From Turnera subulata (Eukaryota > Streptophyta > Magnoliopsida > Malpighiales > Passifloraceae): a stretch of DNA of 64,000 nt. The notes beneath the pieces are model-generated. The model ran no database searches. It saw only the letters and a list, made by a program, of their open reading frames with translations, and was not told the origin of the DNA. Shown in pieces: positions 1 to 12,297 of the stretch; the first letter of the stretch is position 1; each line of letters opens with the position of its first letter. The stretch is taken from assembly GCA_028386065.3 (NCBI GenBank), contig JAKUCV010006909.1, positions 90,491-154,490 on the forward strand. Reading direction: 5' to 3'. Made by a program: the position numbers and the translations under genes.

Positions 1-1112
1 AGAAATTGAATTGTTACGAAGAAAGTTAAAGTATTGAAGCACTAACTAAATTTATTTAAAGTGATCGAATGGTAAGGAGGATTAAATTGTAGTAACATTT
101 TATTTTCCCCTCCATCCTTTTATTTCCTACCCTGTATTCCACTTAACAAAACAATTTATCGTAACACTACAAGGCACGGCTTCAAGTAATTTGGGCTAGG
201 CCCCATTTCATACCAAAAACAAAGAAAAAAAACTACACGGCACGGGGTCCGGCGTCGTATTTTTTTTTTCTTTATGCTAATGATGTGGTTTTATTGATAA
301 AAGAGGATTACGACAACATGTAATCGACAAATAAATTATGTAAAAGGGATCGGAAAATTATTACCAGAAATCCCGTAACATAAACAATAGTTTTTTGTTT
401 TATAAAAAAAAAATACTTTTTTATTCTTGTGTTTTTAGAAAACGGAATGAAATTTCGATTTCATCTGTATAAACATCTCGTTTATGGGTAAAACTTTTCA
501 ATATTGGTTTTATACTCAAGATCTTACTTTTTTTCCTTTTTAAGAACTACTCAAAATCTTACCTAATTAAAGGGAGAATATGCCCTATCAGTGTCGGTAA
601 AGTTAGAGTAATGTAACACCTTCAATTCAAAACCAACACGTACTCTAAGAATATATTATTTGCCGACCATCGGAAGACAATTATATCAAAGAATTGGGCT
701 ACTTAGTGGCTGTCTTTCATTTGAAGTATCACATTCTGTTAAAGAAATTTGCTATTAGACGGAATCCTACTGTGTAATGTACTTTGGTACATCCTTTACT
801 AAACCCCTCTGATTAACCTGATTACAACTCTCAGTTTCTGCTTTAGTTACTTTTCTAACTGCTTGTGACGAACCTGACCATATATTTTTTATGCTAAACC
901 AAACCATGTCTTAAATTATTTGCTTCATTACATTCAGTTGATGCGTTCATATCCAACCAAAGAAAGAACAGACACCTACCGATCAAAGAAAAAGAAAAAA
1001 CAGCAGACATCACCACATGGGTCCTGGCCTTCACTTGCAAAGGTAATTATTTGGGCTTGTCACTTGTCACACAAAATTAAAAGTATCAAAGTTAGGACAC
1101 GTAACATTGCCT
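1..1112. other. AT-rich spacer, no gene seen
   Basis: No coding region is recognisable. At about 259-300 a T-tract is followed by ATGCTAAT and then TTTTATTGATAAA. This matches, on the minus strand, the recurring tail TTTATCAATAAAA...TTAGCAT-poly(A) seen at other sites in the window, so it is probably a longer copy of the same non-LTR family. I could not find its target duplication. Confidence 0.5.
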
Positions 1113-1667
1113 TGGTTTGAAACGCCCCGGTCCGTATTTACCGTTATACACAGTAAGCACGTGGGACCACATACTATTATAGAAACCACGGTGATAAATA
1201 TTACAAGCCAACAGTATTAATACAACAACAGTACTCGTCCCGGCACGGAGACATTATTACAACAAGCATCAGAACTGAGTAATAAAATGCAAGCAGCGGA
1301 AATCTTAATGCAATACAACGATAGGCAACAATATGAAAATGATGCATCGCAGGATGAATCCGGGCCTGGCAGAGGGTGCGCCACGCACAACCAAACTACG
1401 CGACCAGGTCACGCAGGCGAGGGGTGAGTCCGAAGTGCTCACCGGGTAAAATCCATAAGCAAATATATATATACAAGCAACCGTAAATTTCCAAGTCACA
1501 TTACTAACAATTAACTAAGGTTCTCACAAACCTTAAACAACACACATTGTGATTCTAGACACACTACACCAATTTTATTATCAGGGCCCCTATCACTAGT
1601 TAAATGGTGGTCGTCGCCTTGTAGTCAAGCTAGCTAGCCGTGGACCCCGCCCTGGTACCTCCACGTA

Positions 1668-1790
1668 TAACTGGCACAGACAGGGAGCAGACCCCAAGCG
1701 CACTCTTCCCCAGCGCCTAAAATAATAACTGGTACAGACAGGGAGCAGACCCCAAGCACACTCTCCCCCAGCATCATAAAATAAAAGACT
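1668..1790. repeat. Two-copy ~62-bp tandem repeat inside the Tekay LTR
   Basis: A unit containing ACAGACAGGGAGCAGACCCC and CCCCAGC occurs twice in tandem. The same two-copy arrangement is present in the nested solo LTR at about 3299-3412, so the duplication is an ancestral feature of this LTR family. The right LTR of the outer element has lost it through a 681-bp deletion. Confidence 0.7.
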
Positions 1791-2662
1791 ACCATCTGGT
1801 TGTTCCAACATTTAACTGTGACTTACTGGATGTCTAAGTGTTTCCATTTTATTATTTCTTTACCCTCATCTAGTTACTAAACTTCTATTATTCTGCCATT
1901 TTCTCATTATCCCGAGCAAGCTCACAGCCTCTCCGCTCGTCTGGATATTACAACTTATCCCAACTACTATCTCATACCAGTACCCCCGGTACTCAACTCA
2001 CACAATCCTCACAGTCAACAACAATAGTATTGGACTTACTTATACCAACAATTCCAATATCATCAATAACAACAACAGTAGCAATATTTTCAACATCATC
2101 AACAACATCAAACATCAATTCAACTCATCACACAACAAGCCATTCACAGCCACAAAGAATTATTCTAGCATATGACACACATAGTAAACAAACAGCAACT
2201 TGGTATTACGGGCAGTATATAAATATTTACTTATCCTCACCTTAGCCGATTTACTACTCTTGATAGTCCTCGAAATGTCCCGGCTCTGGCTCCTCGGGGT
2301 ACTGCTCGTTATCAACTCCTATATCAAACAATAATTTATGCACACTTAAGATGATATGCAAATGCTCGACTATTACTGTAAGCCGTAAAATAAATACTGT
2401 GCTAGTTCGGTACTCTCCCGGGTTATTCCCATTATCATCATAATTCACCATTTAATTACATAGGCCGGAAATATTTTACTATAATTATATCCGGTTATTA
2501 TTCTGGTATTTAATACTTATTTTGATAATACCCTTTCCATATTTATTTTCTATAAGTATGTACTTCCCAAAATATTTTCCATTACTTATGTTTTTCAAAA
2601 ATACTTTCATTATATATATTTTTTTCTAAATTAATTACCATCTATAACTATCTCACCATAAG

Positions 2663-5495
2663 TGAAACGCCCCGACCCGTATTTACCATACACAGTAAAC
2701 ACGTGCCGGAACTGTAACGACCCGACCAAACAAAGCCCAGCATACAGTGTATATAACAGAAACTCGGGCTTATCAGCCCAAAATAAAAGCATCAGAAATC
2801 TGGCCCTTCGGCCTAACAACAAAACATGTCACCTGAACCCGGGATCATCAATAACATCATAATCGGCCCAACGGCCCAACAATAGCAATATAATGCACAG
2901 CGGAAGACTTAATAACTCACAAGACACTGTATGCGACACTGATGCAGACTATGGATCCGAGTCCTGTCCAAGGGATAACGCCGCAACCTGTCTGGAATGC
3001 ATCACACCTGAACCACAAATAACTCAACCTACGAGATGAAAGCCCGCAGGTGAGGGGTGAGTCCGAAGTGCCCACCGGGTAAAATCCATGAACAAATATA
3101 CATATACAAACAACCGTAAATTCCCAAGTCACATCACCAACAATTAACTAAGGTTCTCACGAACCTTAAATACACACTTGTGATTCTAGACACGCTATTC
3201 CAATTTTATTATCGGGGCCTCTATCACAAGTTAAATGATGGCCGTCGCCTGGTAGTCAAGCTAGCTAGCCCGTGGACCCCGCCCTGGTACCTCCACGTAT
3301 AACTGGCACAGACAGGGAGCAGACCCCAAGCACACTCTCCCCCAGCACCTAAAAATAATAATTGGTACAGATAGGGAGCAGACCCCAAGCACTCTCCCCC
3401 AGCACCATAAAAATAAGACTACCATCTGGCTGTTCCAACATTTAACTGTGACTTACTAGATGTCTAAGTATTTCCATTTTATTATTATTACCATTTTAGT
3501 CTTGATACCACAATACTGTTAACCAACCATCAACTCATTATCCCGAGCAGGCTCAGCCTTTTTGCTCGTCTGGATAATACAAGCTTATTCCAACTGTTCT
3601 CATACTAGTACCCTCGGTACTCAACTCACACAATTTCACAGTCAACAACAATAATAATAACTTACTTATACCAACAATTCCAACATCACCAATAACATCA
3701 ACAGCATCAATCATTAATTTAATTCACCACAAACAAACCAATCACAGCCACAAAGTATCATACCAGCAATATCGCACACAGTAAACAAACAACAACTTGA
3801 TATCACGGGCTGTATATAAATATTTACTTAACCTCACCTTAGCCGATTACTCAACTCTGAAAATAATGACCGGTCCGAAGCCGGCTCCTCGGGAAACTGT
3901 CCGATATCCAAACCTATACAGCAAATAATTATGCATAAAAGATGCATAGCAATGATCATGCAAATGATAAGCTAAGGTGGTACTGTAAAAATAGATACTG
4001 CGTTATCTCGGTTATTGCCTCGGTTTTTATTACCATTATCATCATCATTCATCATTTATAATTCCGGTGTCAAAATAATATATTATTCTTATATCCAGGT
4101 ATTATTCTGGTGCTTAATACTTTGATAATACCGTTTCAAAAATATATTTTTTCCAAACTCCATTCTTTTCTAAAAATATTATCTTAGCATAAACATATTT
4201 CCTTTATAAAAACTGTTTATAATTATTTTTCCAAAAATATATTTCCATACCATGTATATATATTTTATTTTCAGTTAAAGATTATATTTATAAAACCAGG
4301 ATTATTATTTTTCTTTTCTTTTTTTTTTTTAAAAAATGGACTGGGCCCAAAATCCAGCCCAGAATCCAAGCCCAAGTGCCCAAGGCAAAGCCCAGGAGCC
4401 CAAGCCCAGGCCTAGCCAAGGCTGCTGGGAGCAGGCCCGTGTGAACAGGCCCACGCTCCAGCCTCAGCCCAGCCGCATCAGCCCAGATCAGGCTCTCCAA
4501 CGCCCAGCCCAACGGGTCGGGTCAGACCCCCATAAAGTGGGTTATGCCCGTTCGAAACCAAGGTGAGCAACGGCGGCGGCGAGCAGCAGGCAACGACGCG
4601 GGGGAAGAGGCTGGCTGCAGGCGAGCGACGACGAGGTGGAGGCGGCGGCATCGACAGCAGGGGCAGCGGCTGTGGTAGCTCGTCATGGCTTCGTCGGGCG
4701 GCGTGATGGTGCAGCGATGGGGAGGAGGAGAGGAGAAAAACAGGTGGTGGTGGTGTGTGCGTGAGGTGATGGTGGCGGTGTGGCGGTTGTAGGTGGTTGA
4801 TGGCAGCGGTTTCACGGCGGCAGCGGGGGAGAGGGGGAGATGAGGGTGGTGGCGGCAAAATCGGGGCGGCTGGACTCGGGTGGTAGAGGGGATCGGGCAG
4901 CGGGGAGAAAGGAGAAAGAAAAGGGAGAGAGAGGAGGTGGCGTCGGGGTTGCAGGTGGCCGGTCGTGGTGGAGTTGGTGGTGGTGTTCTTCGGGTTTGGT
5001 GGTGGTGTGTTTGTGCTTTGTTGTTTTGTTTTTTTTTTATTTTTTTTTGGTTTGAATTGCAGGGAAGAAATTGGCAGAGGAAAAGTAGAGAAATGGTGAG
5101 GCTCGGGTGTGTGTGTGCAGGGGAAAAGCAGGGAGAAGAGGAGGCGTGAAAGGTATGTTCACGAGCTGCACAGGCCATTCACGGGTTACACAGGAAGAGG
5201 CGGCGTCCAACACAATAATGCAGGTAAGTCGTGTACCGACCGGTCCAGAAAATAACTGATACCCCCACTTAGTTATTTTCTGGTGTGATTTTCCAAAGAT
5301 TCCGGGACCCGAAAAATACCGACTTAGGCCCAAAAAATCCACGGAAAAATCTCGAGTGCGGGAAAAGACTTGGTTTCAAAAAACGATGCCCGATTACCTT
5401 GAATTAATTGCCCAAGATTAATTCATTCGGTAAATCACTGTATAACGACTTTAACAGTCCCGGTAAAAATCTAAATTTTTACCCGGGATGTTACA
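2663..5495 (-). mobile_element. Solo LTR of a Tekay-type element nested in the left LTR
   Basis: It begins TGAAACGCCCCGACCC and ends CCGGGATGTTACA, with the 5-bp duplication ATAAG at 2658-2662 and 5496-5500. There are 2.83 kb and no internal pol region, which is the expected product of recombination between the two LTRs of a full element. The unoccupied site is preserved in the sister LTR near 22491, where the flanking sequence runs on unbroken. Simple (GGT/ACC)n-like and GGCCCA-rich stretches give many spurious open frames (4288-5178). Confidence 0.88.
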
Positions 5496-6846
5496 ATAAG
5501 TATATATATAAATATTATTCCCCAAAATTATTTCTCAAAATATTATTTCCACAAATTATTTTTACTTCCCAGAATTATAGTTATTATTTTTATTCCATAA
5601 AATACCAAGTAATTATTATTTCCCCAGAATTATGTATTTTTCCTCTTTCCAAATTTTATATTTATTTTCCAGAGATTTTTTTTTTCTCTTCTTCTCTCTT
5701 TTTTTTCGGACTGGGCCTTACTGTACAGCCCATGTCCAAAAACCCAACCCAGGCCACAAAACCAGGCACCAGGCCCAAGTCAAGACCCAGACCAGCTGCA
5801 GGCCCGAGCCAAGCTTGGCCCAGTACCCGCGTGGCCCCAGGATCCGACCCACAGCCTCACTCGGTTGTGTAACGGGTCACTCCAACCCGTTGCTCAGCGA
5901 GGCAGGTGTGGGCAGCGGCGACAGAGACGAGGTACTGGCGAGGGAGGCGACGGCTGCAGCGCTGCGTGCGAGGGGACCGGCAAGGCGGTACCGGCGGCGC
6001 GAGGAGAGATCTGCCGCGACTTGGGTCGATGGCGTCGCGTGAGGTGTAGGCGAACTCGGGCGGCCTACCTCGTCGATCTGCTGCGATTGGATGGCGGCGA
6101 CGCAAGGCGACACGAGGAAGGCAGCACGACTGGTTCGTCGGGGAGGAGAGGAAGGAAGAAACTGGTGGTGGTGATGGTTCGGTGAGCGGCAGCGGTGGTT
6201 CTCGGTGGTGGAGGAAAAGAAGATGGTGGTGGCGGTGTGTGGTGGTGAGGCAGTCGGCGGTGGTGTGTTTCTTTTCCTTTTTTTTTCTTTTTTTTCTTTT
6301 TTTTGGTTTTGTTTACTGATTGTTTTGTGTTTGCAGAGGAAAGAACGGAAGCTGGCAGGGTTGTTTGTTGGAAATGATGGTGACGTACTAGAAAAGCAGG
6401 AGAAATACAGGCTAAAAACATGCAGAGCACTGGTAAGTCACTGGTATCACAGGGGAGAGGCGGCTCACAGGCTGCATAATTGAGCTGCCTCAATTTTTTA
6501 GCACTGTGCTGCATGTGAGGCGTGTCCCGTCCGGACCAGAAAATATCCGATATACCCCCCTTACCTTAATTTCTGGTCCGTAAACTCGAGGATAAACCTG
6601 ACTTTTCTGAAGATTTCTGGACCCGAAAAATTCTAACTTTGGTCCGTAAAATCCGCAGAAAAATCCCGAACGTGGGACGGAGCTCGGTTTCGGAATCCGA
6701 TGCATAATTTACCTTGAAATGATTACCCAAGATTATTTTTGTATGGTAAATTACTGTACAAAGCATTTTTACAGTCTGGTAAAAATATAAATTTTTACCC
6801 AGGCTGTTATAGTATACCCCCCTTAAAAGAATTTCATCCCTAAAAT

Positions 6847-7074
6847 TCACTCCGATCCGATGAAGAGATGAGGATATTGGGACCGCATATGCTCCTCGAC
6901 TTCCCATGTTGACTCGTTAGTAGAATGCTTACTCCACTTGACCTTTACCATGGGAATGGTGCGGTTCCGTAACTGTCGTACTTCTCAAGCAAGAATCTGT
7001 TCCGGCACTTCTGTGTAGGTAAGAACTTCTGCCACTTCAACGTCCACTGGGGCCACGATATGACTAGGGTCTGA
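6847..7074 (-). pseudogene. C-terminal chromodomain of the Tekay polyprotein, detached by the Athila insertion
   Basis: Minus-strand translation from 7074 gives the linker after integrase (SDPSHI), then a chromodomain-like core with LRNRTIPMVKVKW and TWEVEEHM motifs, and a stop at 6847-6849. Chromodomains of this clade follow integrase and are thought to direct insertion to certain chromatin. The piece continues the integrase tail that ends at 17058 on the far side of the Athila element; the duplicated TCTGA lies exactly at the S-D codons of this linker. One in-frame TGA follows the ILA residues before the chromodomain core. Confidence 0.8.
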
Positions 7075-8497
7075 TGATGTGTATGAATTATACACACATT
7101 TTGGGCCTTTAGTTTATAGATTTGGGCTTTGTTTTATTAAATTGTTATTTATTTAGTTAGCTTTTCATTTAGTTTTGATTTAATAAACTCTTCCTTTAGC
7201 TTTTGATGATTACAGGTGATATTTGAAAGGATTTGGAAGATTTGGATAGATTCTGGAAGATAGAGATAAGATGGTTATTATCTTGGAAAGATTTGAAGAT
7301 AATGTGAAGATTTATCCTCCTGTGCACAACCTGCCTGTGCGGAGCGTTTTCACCTGTGCAGAAGTTCAAATTTCCACTATCCAACATTATCTTCCAAGGA
7401 TATTTTGAAGAATCTTGTTTGAATTTAGATTAGGATTATTTATTTATTATTTATCTATGTAAATTAAATTCAAAAGGTTTGTTTTTGAATTTAATTAGAT
7501 TAGATCCTAGTTTTGAATTCAAATGAGAGATTTCCTACCATCCTTTCCTGGAGCCTACAAATAGCAAGGCATTCTAGGAGGAAAGGACACACACTTCACA
7601 CTCTCTCATTCTCTCATTCTTCTATTCTCTCTCAAATTCAAGAGTAGTGCTTCATCAATTCTTCAGAGGAAGAGGAGGATTGCAGCTTAGAGCTTTGTTT
7701 CAAGTTCTTATTCTTGTAATTCCTTGATCATTGCCTGGAATGAAATTCATAAGTATTTTCTACTCTCTTCTTATGTTGAGCTAAATCTTTAAAGTCTAGG
7801 AATTAGGGGAGGTAGCTTGTCTATTTAATGATGCTATTTGTTTTATGAATTGCTTTTAATTCCTGAATGATCTATTGTTCATTGATTCAATCCTAGGGCA
7901 CTTAACTATGCTATTTAACTGGCCATTAGATAGTATAAATTCTAGGTAGAAGATTGTTTAGTGACAGCGTCAATTGACTACTGGAATTGCATAGGTTGAA
8001 CACTAGAAACTTGCCTTGAGGAAGGAAGACCTTCTAGTGAAGAATACAATTTGCTTAAGTTGACTGTGCATGAATGCCTTAGTTGTTTCTTTGCTAGTGA
8101 ACACGAAGTTGAAATAGCTACGTAGGGTTTAAGTCACGCCACGAGAGTGGGTTATTTATTCTGTTTAATCAACTATCTTTCAATGAATGTAGAAAATTCA
8201 GGAGTTAGGACGATTTGTGGATTGCATAGTCTGCTTATGCATGCATGCTGCATGATCAATCTGTGCTTGGTTTTAAAGTAAAGCATCAAGAATAGGCAAG
8301 TGAGCCCCCGAAGTCCTAGACATCTTTTGAATATTGAGAATCTATCTTTTATTATTTCAGTTATCTACTTTCTTACTCAAAATCTAATCTTTATTTGCTT
8401 AGACAATCACAAGTTATTAAGCGATTAGTAATTAACCTGGTCCCAGAGGACGACCTTGTTTGCTACAACTTTCTGTGCACTTGCAGATTAGCGTTCA
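7075..8497 (+). repeat. 5' LTR of the Athila-type element
   Basis: 1,423 bp, TG...CA ends. The probable core promoter at 7556-7563 reads TACAAATA, while the 3' LTR has the consensus-like TATAAATA at the same place, so this copy's promoter box carries a T-to-C change. Confidence 0.9.
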
Positions 8498-8503
8498 AGT
8501 TTT

Positions 8504-8521
8504 TGGCGCCGTTGCCGGGGA
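8504..8521 (+). other. Primer binding site (tRNA-Asp type)
   Basis: TGGCGCCGTTGCCGGGGA lies six bases after the 5' LTR end. It is complementary to the 3' end of plant tRNA-Asp, the primer used by Athila and Tat lineages. It fixes the LTR boundary and the lineage. Confidence 0.9.
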
Positions 8522-8619
8522 CCGGCGTTAATATTAATTGTCTTAGTAATTAGGTCGATCTAGGCTGTTACTACTTACGTTTTCCTTCTGTTTCTTTTCC
8601 ACAGGGCTCTAGCAGGTGT

Positions 8620-10767
8620 ATGATCAGGACAAGAAGTAAGGGACCACCTTTACCACTTGATCCTGAAATTGAGAAGACGTGCAAGCTTATCCAAAAATTA
8701 CGCCTGGAGAAGAGAGCTGAAGAAGAAGAAACAAACTCATCAGAAGAAGATATGGGAGACAACACTGTGAGGAACAATAACCTACCTCCTCGTGATGGGG
8801 GCGATGAAATTCCACCTGGAGGAAGGGTAGATGGGCAAGTTGATCCTCCTGCTCATGCAGCAAATCAAAGGCCGCAACTACGAGACTTTATCATCCCAAG
8901 GCCTGAGGCCTTGCAACCAAGTATTGTTCTCCCAGCTATTCAAGCGAACAACTTTGAACTCAAGCCTGCACTGATCAGTATGGTACAAGGATCGCAGTTT
9001 AGCGGATCACCCTTGGATGACCCTAATACGCATCTTCAAAGTTTCCTAGAAATATGTGATACTTTGAAGATGAATGGAGTGACCACTGATGCCATCCGCC
9101 TTCACCTATTTCCATTCTCTCTTCCGGATAAAGAAAAGGCGTGGCTAAATTCTTTTCCAGCTGGAACCTTCCAGACATGGGAAGCCTTGTCACAAGCCTT
9201 TCTATCAAAATTCTTCCCACCGAGCAAGGCATTCAAACTCAGAAATGAGATTTTAACCTTTGCTCAGAAGGATGGTGAATCTCTTTATGATGGATGGGAA
9301 CGGTACAAGGACTTGCTCCGAAGGTGCCCACATCATGGTCTACCAGACTGGATGGTGCTAGAAACATTCTATGCCAACATAAGTGAGTCAATCAGAGGAA
9401 CTATAGATGTTGCAGCAGGAGGAGCAATAATGACAATGCCAATCGAAGAAGCCTTCGAGCTTCTAGACCGGATGTCGGCTAACACTTTCCAATGGCCAGT
9501 TGAGAGACTGCCCATGAAAAAGGCTGCTGGAGTTTTTGAGCTAGAGGCTGTGAATATGTTGAGCTCAAAGATAGATTATATTATGCAAAACATGGGAGGG
9601 AACTCTGCTAGCCCTAATTCTGAAGGAGATATAGAGGAAGTTAATTACGTTGCTCAGAAGGCTAAGAACGATCCCTACTCCAATACTTACAATGAAGGGT
9701 GGAAGAACCATCCAAATTTCTCTTGGGGTGGACAGCAAAGCTGTAGTAAAGGGCCTCCAGGTTTTCCTCAAAGAAGACCCAATCCTCAGCCTCAACAATC
9801 AGCTCCACAGCCACAAAGAAATGACATGCAATCATTTATGTTTGCATTCATGGAAAGTCAACGCCAACAGATGGAAAATCAGCGCCGACAAATGGAAAAT
9901 CAGAGCCAACAGATGGAGGCTCAGCGCCTACAATTGGAGTTCCAACAAAAGCAAACAGACTTAATAGCTAATCTAACCTCAGAGATTAGCCAATTAAAAA
10001 CGCAACTTGCTGGAAGTAAGAACAGGCTGCCTGGGCATACTGAAGTAAACCCAAAGGAACAATGCAATGCGATTACTCTGAGAAGTGGTAATCAGTATGA
10101 GATACCTGCGCCAACCAGGCGAGAGAAGCAGCCCCAAGAAGAAGCAGAACAGCGCAACCAGGCTGAGCAAGAGGAAGCCCCAAAAGAAGCACAGCCAAAG
10201 AAAGAAGAAGAGGTAAAGCCGTATATTCCCCCTGTCCCTTTTCTTGGAAGGTTGAAGAAGGCCAAACTTGATAAACAATTTGGTAAGTTCTTGGAAGTGC
10301 TTAAGAAGCTTTATGTGAATATCCCATTCACAGAGGCTCTTTCTCAAATGCCAGCCTACGCAAAATTTTTGAAAGAGAACTTGTCCAAGAAGAGGAATTT
10401 GGAGGAAACTGGAACAGTAGCTCTAACGGCGGAATGTAGTGCTGTTATTCAGAACAACCTCGTTCCGAAGTTAGGAGATCCCAGAAGCTTCTCCATCCCA
10501 TGCGAGATTGGTGAAGTCAGCGTTAAGAGAGCATTATGCGACCTGGGAGCAAGCGTGAGCGTCATCCCACTTTGCATAAGCAAGAAGTTGAATATGGGAG
10601 ACTTGAAGTCAACCTCAATTTCTCTCCAACTGGCAGATCGATCAATCAAGCATCCAGTTGGAATACTAGAAGATGTCCCAGTTAAGATTGGATCATTCTT
10701 CATTCCAGTAGACTTCGTGGTATTGGAAATAAAAGCTGATAGTAATATACCGATCATCTTGGGATGA
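8620..10767 (+). CDS. Athila gag-protease region of the polyprotein (715 residues, ends at a premature stop)
   Basis: The start ATG is at 8620, about 120 bases after the LTR. The gag homology region (about residues 125-260) has the retrotransposon gag pattern, including a stretch typed WLNSFPAGTFQTWEALSQAF. At about residues 411-446 there is a coiled-coil-like run of near-identical seven-residue units (ESQRQQM, ENQRRQM, ENQSQQM, EAQRLQL). A charged E/K/Q linker follows, then an aspartic protease with CDLGAS in place of D-T/S-G, which is usual in Athila. The frame ends in TGA at 10765-10767 but continues in the same frame into reverse transcriptase, so the stop is an internal mutation and not a natural gene end. 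No CCHC knuckle is evident. Gag packages the element RNA; the protease cleaves the polyprotein. Confidence 0.9.
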   Translation: MIRTRSKGPPLPLDPEIEKTCKLIQKLRLEKRAEEEETNSSEEDMGDNTVRNNNLPPRDGGDEIPPGGRVDGQVDPPAHAANQRPQLRDFIIPRPEALQPSIVLPAIQANNFELKPALISMVQGSQFSGSPLDDPNTHLQSFLEICDTLKMNGVTTDAIRLHLFPFSLPDKEKAWLNSFPAGTFQTWEALSQAFLSKFFPPSKAFKLRNEILTFAQKDGESLYDGWERYKDLLRRCPHHGLPDWMVLETFYANISESIRGTIDVAAGGAIMTMPIEEAFELLDRMSANTFQWPVERLPMKKAAGVFELEAVNMLSSKIDYIMQNMGGNSASPNSEGDIEEVNYVAQKAKNDPYSNTYNEGWKNHPNFSWGGQQSCSKGPPGFPQRRPNPQPQQSAPQPQRNDMQSFMFAFMESQRQQMENQRRQMENQSQQMEAQRLQLEFQQKQTDLIANLTSEISQLKTQLAGSKNRLPGHTEVNPKEQCNAITLRSGNQYEIPAPTRREKQPQEEAEQRNQAEQEEAPKEAQPKKEEEVKPYIPPVPFLGRLKKAKLDKQFGKFLEVLKKLYVNIPFTEALSQMPAYAKFLKENLSKKRNLEETGTVALTAECSAVIQNNLVPKLGDPRSFSIPCEIGEVSVKRALCDLGASVSVIPLCISKKLNMGDLKSTSISLQLADRSIKHPVGILEDVPVKIGSFFIPVDFVVLEIKADSNIPIILG

Positions 10768-12081
10768 CCTTTCTTGGCAACAGCTGGAGCAGTGATTGAT
10801 GTCCAAAATGGGAAGCTTACTCTCCGGGTTGGATCAGAAGAAATTAGCTTCGATATGATGCAGGTCATCAAGACAGAGATCCCAGAAAATTCTTGTTATC
10901 GGATTGATGTTATTGACCAGGCTGTCCGAGAGGTCTCTGCACAAGAGACTCACGCAGATCCACTGCTCACCTGTATTGCTGATGCAAGATCTTCGGATGA
11001 TGTAGATGAAGTAGTAGCGGCAGCTGCTCATGACATGAACAGGCTATCAGTTACCAGTTGTGAAGAGGCCAATAACTACGAAGTTCTGGAGAGTGAAGCT
11101 ATGCAGTCTGAAGTTCAGAAGTTGGAGCTCAAACCGTTGCCTCCTAAGCTTCGCTATGCATTTCTGGGTCCTGAGTCTACATACCCAGTCATCATTAGCT
11201 TAGAGCTAACTGAGGAGGAAGAAGAGAAACTTCTTAAGGAGCTCTGGGTGCATAGGAAAGCAATTGGGTATGCAGTTGATGATCTCACAAGGATCAACCC
11301 TTCTTTCTGTACACACAGGATCCTACTTGAGGATGGATATAAGCCTGTCATTGAACGCCAAAGACGCCTCAATGAAAACATGAAAGATGTTGTCAAGAAA
11401 GAGATCTTGAAGCTTTTAAATGCAGGGATCATATATCCAATCTCAGACAGTGAGTGGGTATCACCTGTGCATGTGGTACCTAAGAAAGGAGGAATGACGG
11501 TTGTGCCCAATGAGAATAATGAGTTGATCCCGACAAGAACAGTGACCGAATGGCGTATGTGCATCGATTACCGGAAGCTGAATAAGGCGACCAGGAAGGA
11601 TCATTTCCCCCTTCCTTTCATTGATCAGATGCTCGAACGTTTGGCTAAGCATTCGTATTTTTGCTATCTTGATGGGTACTCTGGATTTTTCCAGATCCCT
11701 ATCCATCCTAGTGACCAGGAAAACACTACCTTTACATGCCCGTATGGCACTTTCGCATATCGACGAATGCCGTTTGGACTATGTAACGCACCGGCGACCT
11801 TCCAGCGGTGCATGATGGCAATATTTTCCGATTTCATCGAAGATATCATGGAGGTCTTCATGGATGATTTCTCAGTCTATGGGAATTCGTTCGATGCATG
11901 CTTGGCAAATCTTGCAAAAGTACTTCAAAGATGTGAAGAGGCCAACCTTGTGCTTAATTGGGAGAAGTGCCACTTCATGGTGAAGGAAGGGATAGTACTT
12001 GGGCACATGGTCTCTGAAAGAGGGATAGAAGTGGATCGTGCGAAGATTGAAGTTATTGAGAAGTTTCCACCACCCAGCTAA
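10768..12081 (+). pseudogene. Athila reverse transcriptase region
   Basis: Same frame as the upstream gag-protease. About 120 residues of linker are followed by a reverse transcriptase with WRMCIDYRKLNKAT, GFFQIPIHP, PFGLCNAPATFQRCM and the catalytic FMDDF. The frame closes with TAA at 12079-12081. Reading on in frame through two more stops (TAG 12205-12207, TAA 12292-12294) gives the connection domain ([12 protein letters not shown]) and reaches RNase H. Copying of element RNA would be abolished by these stops unless proteins are supplied from another copy. Confidence 0.88.
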
Positions 12082-12297
12082 GTCCGTGCAATCAGAAGTT
12101 TCTTGGGGCACGCTGGATTTTATAGGAGATTTATTAAAGATTTTTCAAAGGTAGCAAAGCCTTTGACTAATCTTTTAAATAAAGATGTCCCATTTAATTT
12201 TGATTAGCAATGTCTCGAAGCTTTTGAGAAGTTGAAGAAAGCTCTGATTTCAGCACTGATTATGCAACCTCCCGACTGGAGTCTTCCGTTCTAAATC

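Larger units (their letters stand above)
1118..6811 (-). repeat. 3' LTR of the outer Tekay-type element, split by a solo LTR
   Basis: The left LTR occupies 1118-2662 and 5501-6811, about 2.86 kb once the nested solo LTR is removed. It aligns by eye with the right LTR (21602 onward). The internal end reads TGTTATA where the other copy has TGTTACA, a single transition in the terminal motif. In element orientation a polypurine tract AAGGGGGGTA lies just upstream of this LTR (about 6815-6826). The open frames inside it are proline-rich or simple-sequence and look spurious. Confidence 0.8.

Noticed and set aside
4288..6514. Several 70-220 residue proline/serine/arginine-rich frames on both strands
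   Set aside because: They lie inside LTRs over GGT/ACC and GGCCCA simple sequence, appear in overlapping frames on both strands and match no domain.
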